Source: an uncultured Prevotella sp. (GTDB taxonomy: Bacteria > Bacteroidota > Bacteroidia > Bacteroidales > Bacteroidaceae). Taken from it: 14,096 nt of DNA. The notes under the pieces are model-generated. The model did not search any database. It worked only from the letters and a program-made list of their open reading frames with translations, and was not told the DNA's origin. Below are positions 12,362 to 14,096 of this stretch, piece by piece. Position numbers and translations under genes: made by a program. The stretch is taken from positions 1-14,096 of the forward strand of contig CAMYZK010000029.1 in NCBI GenBank assembly GCA_947303825.1. The letters are read 5' to 3'. Positions within the stretch are counted from its first letter, which is position 1, and each line of letters opens with the position of its first letter.

Positions 12362-13633
12362 TCACTGTTCCCATCCAAGGGTTCTCCTATAAAGTGTGCG
12401 AATCCATGTGCCCACCTTCTCCCAGGTTATCTGGTCTACCTCGCGCTTTCCTTCCTCCTTGAGGTAATTGAAGAGAGAGTCGTTGGTGCAGATGCTGTAG
12501 ATGGCGTCGGCCAGGGCGTGTATGTCCCAGTAGTCCACCTTTATGCAGTTGTCCAGAATCTCTGCACACCCGCTCTGCTTGGAGATGATGCTTGGCGTAC
12601 CGCACTGCATGGCTTCAAGTGGTGATATGCCGAAGGGCTCGGAAACCGATGGCATGACGTAGACGTCGCTGTCTTTGAGACATTCGTATACTTGCTTGCC
12701 TCGCATGAATCCTGGGAAGTGGAAACGGTCGGCAATACCTCTCTCGGCAGCAAGATATATCATGGCATCCATCATATCGCCCGAGCCTGCCATGCAGAAA
12801 CGCACGTTTCGTGTGCGGTGCAGCACCATGTTGGCGGCCTCTACAAAGTATTCGGGCCCTTTCTGCATGGTAATGCGTCCGAGGAATGTCACCACCTTGT
12901 CCTTTCCGGTATGGTCGGGCCGTGGAATGTCCTGATACTCCTGAGGCAGAGGATATACGGCATTGTGCACGGTGTAGCACTTGCGCGGGTCTTGGTGGTA
13001 CTGGTTTATTACCGTCTGTCGTGTCAACTCGGATACGCACATTATGCAGTCGGCCCAGTCCATGCCATTCTTCTCTATAGAGTAGACGGTAGGGTTAACC
13101 TTTCCTCTGGAACGGTCGAAGTCGGTGGCATGTACATGTATGCACAGAGGTTTGCCTGAAACCTGCTTGGCATGTATACCTGCAGGGAATGTCAGCCAGT
13201 CGTGAGCATGAATAATGTCAAAGTCTTCTGTGCGAGCCACTTGTCCGGCAATGATAGAGTAGTTGTTTATCTCTTCATGCAGGTTGCCGGGATAGCCTCC
13301 TGCAAACTCCATTGCACCGAGGTCGTTGACATTCATGTAGTTGAAGTCGGCATAGATATGGTCGCGCAGCTTGAAGTAGTAGTCGGGGTCCATGATGTTT
13401 CCCACTCTCTGCTTCACGTAGTCGTAGTCCACGTCGCGCCATGCTATTGGTACTGCATTCATGGCCACAATGCGACAGGCATGCTGGCTCTCGTCGCCGA
13501 AGGGGTGTGGCAGGCAGAGCACAGTCTCTATATCTCCCTGGGCTTTCAGTCCCTCAGAGATTCCGTAGTTGGCGGTAGCGAGACCACCAAACACATGAGG
13601 AGGGTACTCCCATCCAAACATTAATACTTTCAT
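12362..13633 (-). CDS. GT4 family glycosyltransferase, glycogen synthase-like
   Basis: A 423-residue GT-B fold enzyme. The N-terminal domain starts MKVLMFGWEYPPHVFGGLA, where the GGLA (residues 16-19) is the acceptor/phosphate loop of glycogen synthase-like transferases, followed by IIHAHDW (140-146). The C-terminal nucleotide-sugar domain has FLGRITMQKGPEYFVEA with Arg253 and Lys258, and PSVSEPFGISPLEAMQCGTPSI with the E-x7-E pair Glu332/Glu340. It lies between the debranching enzyme and GH57 genes, an order I associate with Bacteroides glycogen loci, so a role in alpha-glucan synthesis is the best inference. The sugar donor and product are not shown by sequence. Both flanking gaps are 8-bp-periodic tracts. 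The start at 13633 gives the expected N-terminus. Confidence 0.9.
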   Translation of the reverse strand: MKVLMFGWEYPPHVFGGLATANYGISEGLKAQGDIETVLCLPHPFGDESQHACRIVAMNAVPIAWRDVDYDYVKQRVGNIMDPDYYFKLRDHIYADFNYMNVNDLGAMEFAGGYPGNLHEEINNYSIIAGQVARTEDFDIIHAHDWLTFPAGIHAKQVSGKPLCIHVHATDFDRSRGKVNPTVYSIEKNGMDWADCIMCVSELTRQTVINQYHQDPRKCYTVHNAVYPLPQEYQDIPRPDHTGKDKVVTFLGRITMQKGPEYFVEAANMVLHRTRNVRFCMAGSGDMMDAMIYLAAERGIADRFHFPGFMRGKQVYECLKDSDVYVMPSVSEPFGISPLEAMQCGTPSIISKQSGCAEILDNCIKVDYWDIHALADAIYSICTNDSLFNYLKEEGKREVDQITWEKVGTWIRTLYRRTLGWEQ

Positions 13634-13644
13634 AATCCTTTAAG

Positions 13645-13748
13645 TTTCTAAGTTTTTTAGTTCTTTAAGTTTTTTAGTTCTTTAGTTTTGGTTTTGGTTC
13701 CTTTTCAGAAACTCAAAAACTCATAAACTATCAAACTTATCAACTCAT
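13645..13748. repeat. 8-bp-periodic tract between the debranching enzyme and GT4 genes
   Basis: One half (13645-13685) reads TTTCTAAG, TTTTTTAG, TTCTTTAAG (9 bp), TTTTTTAG, TTCTTTAG, then two TTTTGG. The other half (13709-13748) is five octamers: AAACTCAA, AAACTCAT, AAACTATC, AAACTTAT, CAACTCAT. The last unit contains the debranching-enzyme stop codon (TGA, 13745-13747 on the minus strand). The tract ends 11 bases before the GT4 ATG. Confidence 0.85.
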
Positions 13749-14096
13749 TTCTGATACGAATATTTCTCCAGTAGTTTCATCGTACGTAGTATCTCGGCTA
13801 CGTTCATTGCAAACGACATGGCTCCTCGTCCGTGGAATGGCGGGTTGCCGTCGAAAAGCTCTGAAATAGTGCCAATGGCATGGTAGTCTATCTCGTCCTC
13901 GTAGCCCACCATCTGTCTCTCTATGAACGACAGTCTTGAGCGTTTGTACAGTTTCAGACAGGCCTCCATGTAGAATCCTCCCAGCCATGGCCATGCCGTT
14001 CCCTGATGGTATGCATAGTCGCGTTGCGTCTGCGGACCCACGTACATGGGGTTGTAGCCTCCGCTTTTAGGCGACAGCGAGCGCAGCCCCTTGGGA
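13745..14096 (-). CDS. Glycogen debranching enzyme (amylo-alpha-1,6-glucosidase, GH133-like), C-terminal part
   Basis: The reading frame is open to the right edge, so only the last 116 residues are present. They read GLRSLSPKSGGYNPMYVG, then PQTQRDYAYHQGTAWPWLGGFYMEACLKLY, followed by FDGNPPFHGRGAMSFAMNVAEILR. This is the typical end of the (alpha/alpha)6 glucosidase domain of glycogen debranching enzymes, which remove the alpha-1,6-linked glucose left at branch points. The true start lies outside the window, and the ATG at 14047 is internal. It is the first seen gene of the leftward cluster continuing into the GT4 and GH57 genes. Its stop codon lies in the last unit of the repeat tract. Confidence 0.9.
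   Translation of the reverse strand, partial: PKGLRSLSPKSGGYNPMYVGPQTQRDYAYHQGTAWPWLGGFYMEACLKLYKRSRLSFIERQMVGYEDEIDYHAIGTISELFDGNPPFHGRGAMSFAMNVAEILRTMKLLEKYSYQK

Overview
The window looks like a chromosome segment from a Bacteroidales bacterium, most likely Prevotella-like. The grounds are sequence features, not a database match: upstream elements of the Bacteroidetes type TTTG-N19/20-TAnnTTTG, almost no Shine-Dalgarno sequences, a Bacteroidetes-style glycogen gene set, and genes typical of this phylum. No rRNA, tRNA, CRISPR, insertion sequence or phage gene was seen.

Left part (1-5110). A terminator-like hairpin (39-71) closes something off the left edge. pgeF (purine nucleoside phosphorylase, YfiH/LACC1 family) runs leftward and is divergent from a lipoprotein M3 oligopeptidase gene, which is followed by aroB (3-dehydroquinate synthase). 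A 7-bp repeat array follows aroB. Next come a promoter region with several symmetric elements, a small winged-helix protein with a lysine/alanine-rich tail, and a small conserved-looking protein that must use a non-ATG start. The last gene meets lpxD tail to tail, with interlocked stop codons.

Middle part (5107-9600), all leftward: rlmN, a pdxA-like gene, a multi-pass membrane protein of the lysylphosphatidylglycerol-synthase (LPG synthase) transmembrane family, and lpxD (lipid A acyltransferase). pdxA and the membrane gene overlap by ATGA. The other two gaps are filled from stop codon to start codon, or nearly so, by 8-bp tandem repeats.

Right part (9656-14096), all leftward: the 3' end of a glycogen debranching enzyme, a GT4 glycosyltransferase, a GH57 glycosidase-like protein (together a glycogen/alpha-glucan cluster), and a RidA/chorismatase-like protein whose first possible start codon lies in the loop of a 15-bp hairpin.

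The main surprise is the gaps between genes. Four gaps between co-directional genes hold mostly 8-bp-periodic tracts, with a different unit sequence in three families. A fifth gap holds a 7-bp tract, and a degenerate 7-bp tract appears inside the M3 peptidase reading frame. In two gaps the stop codon of the upstream gene is itself part of a repeat unit, and in one the start codon of the downstream gene is also in register. There the mRNA reads as a ladder of alternating AUG and UAG, giving repeated four-codon mini-ORFs. Other points worth checking are a PdxA-like protein lacking two of three metal-binding histidines, two apparently leaderless promoters, and the start-codon hairpin.
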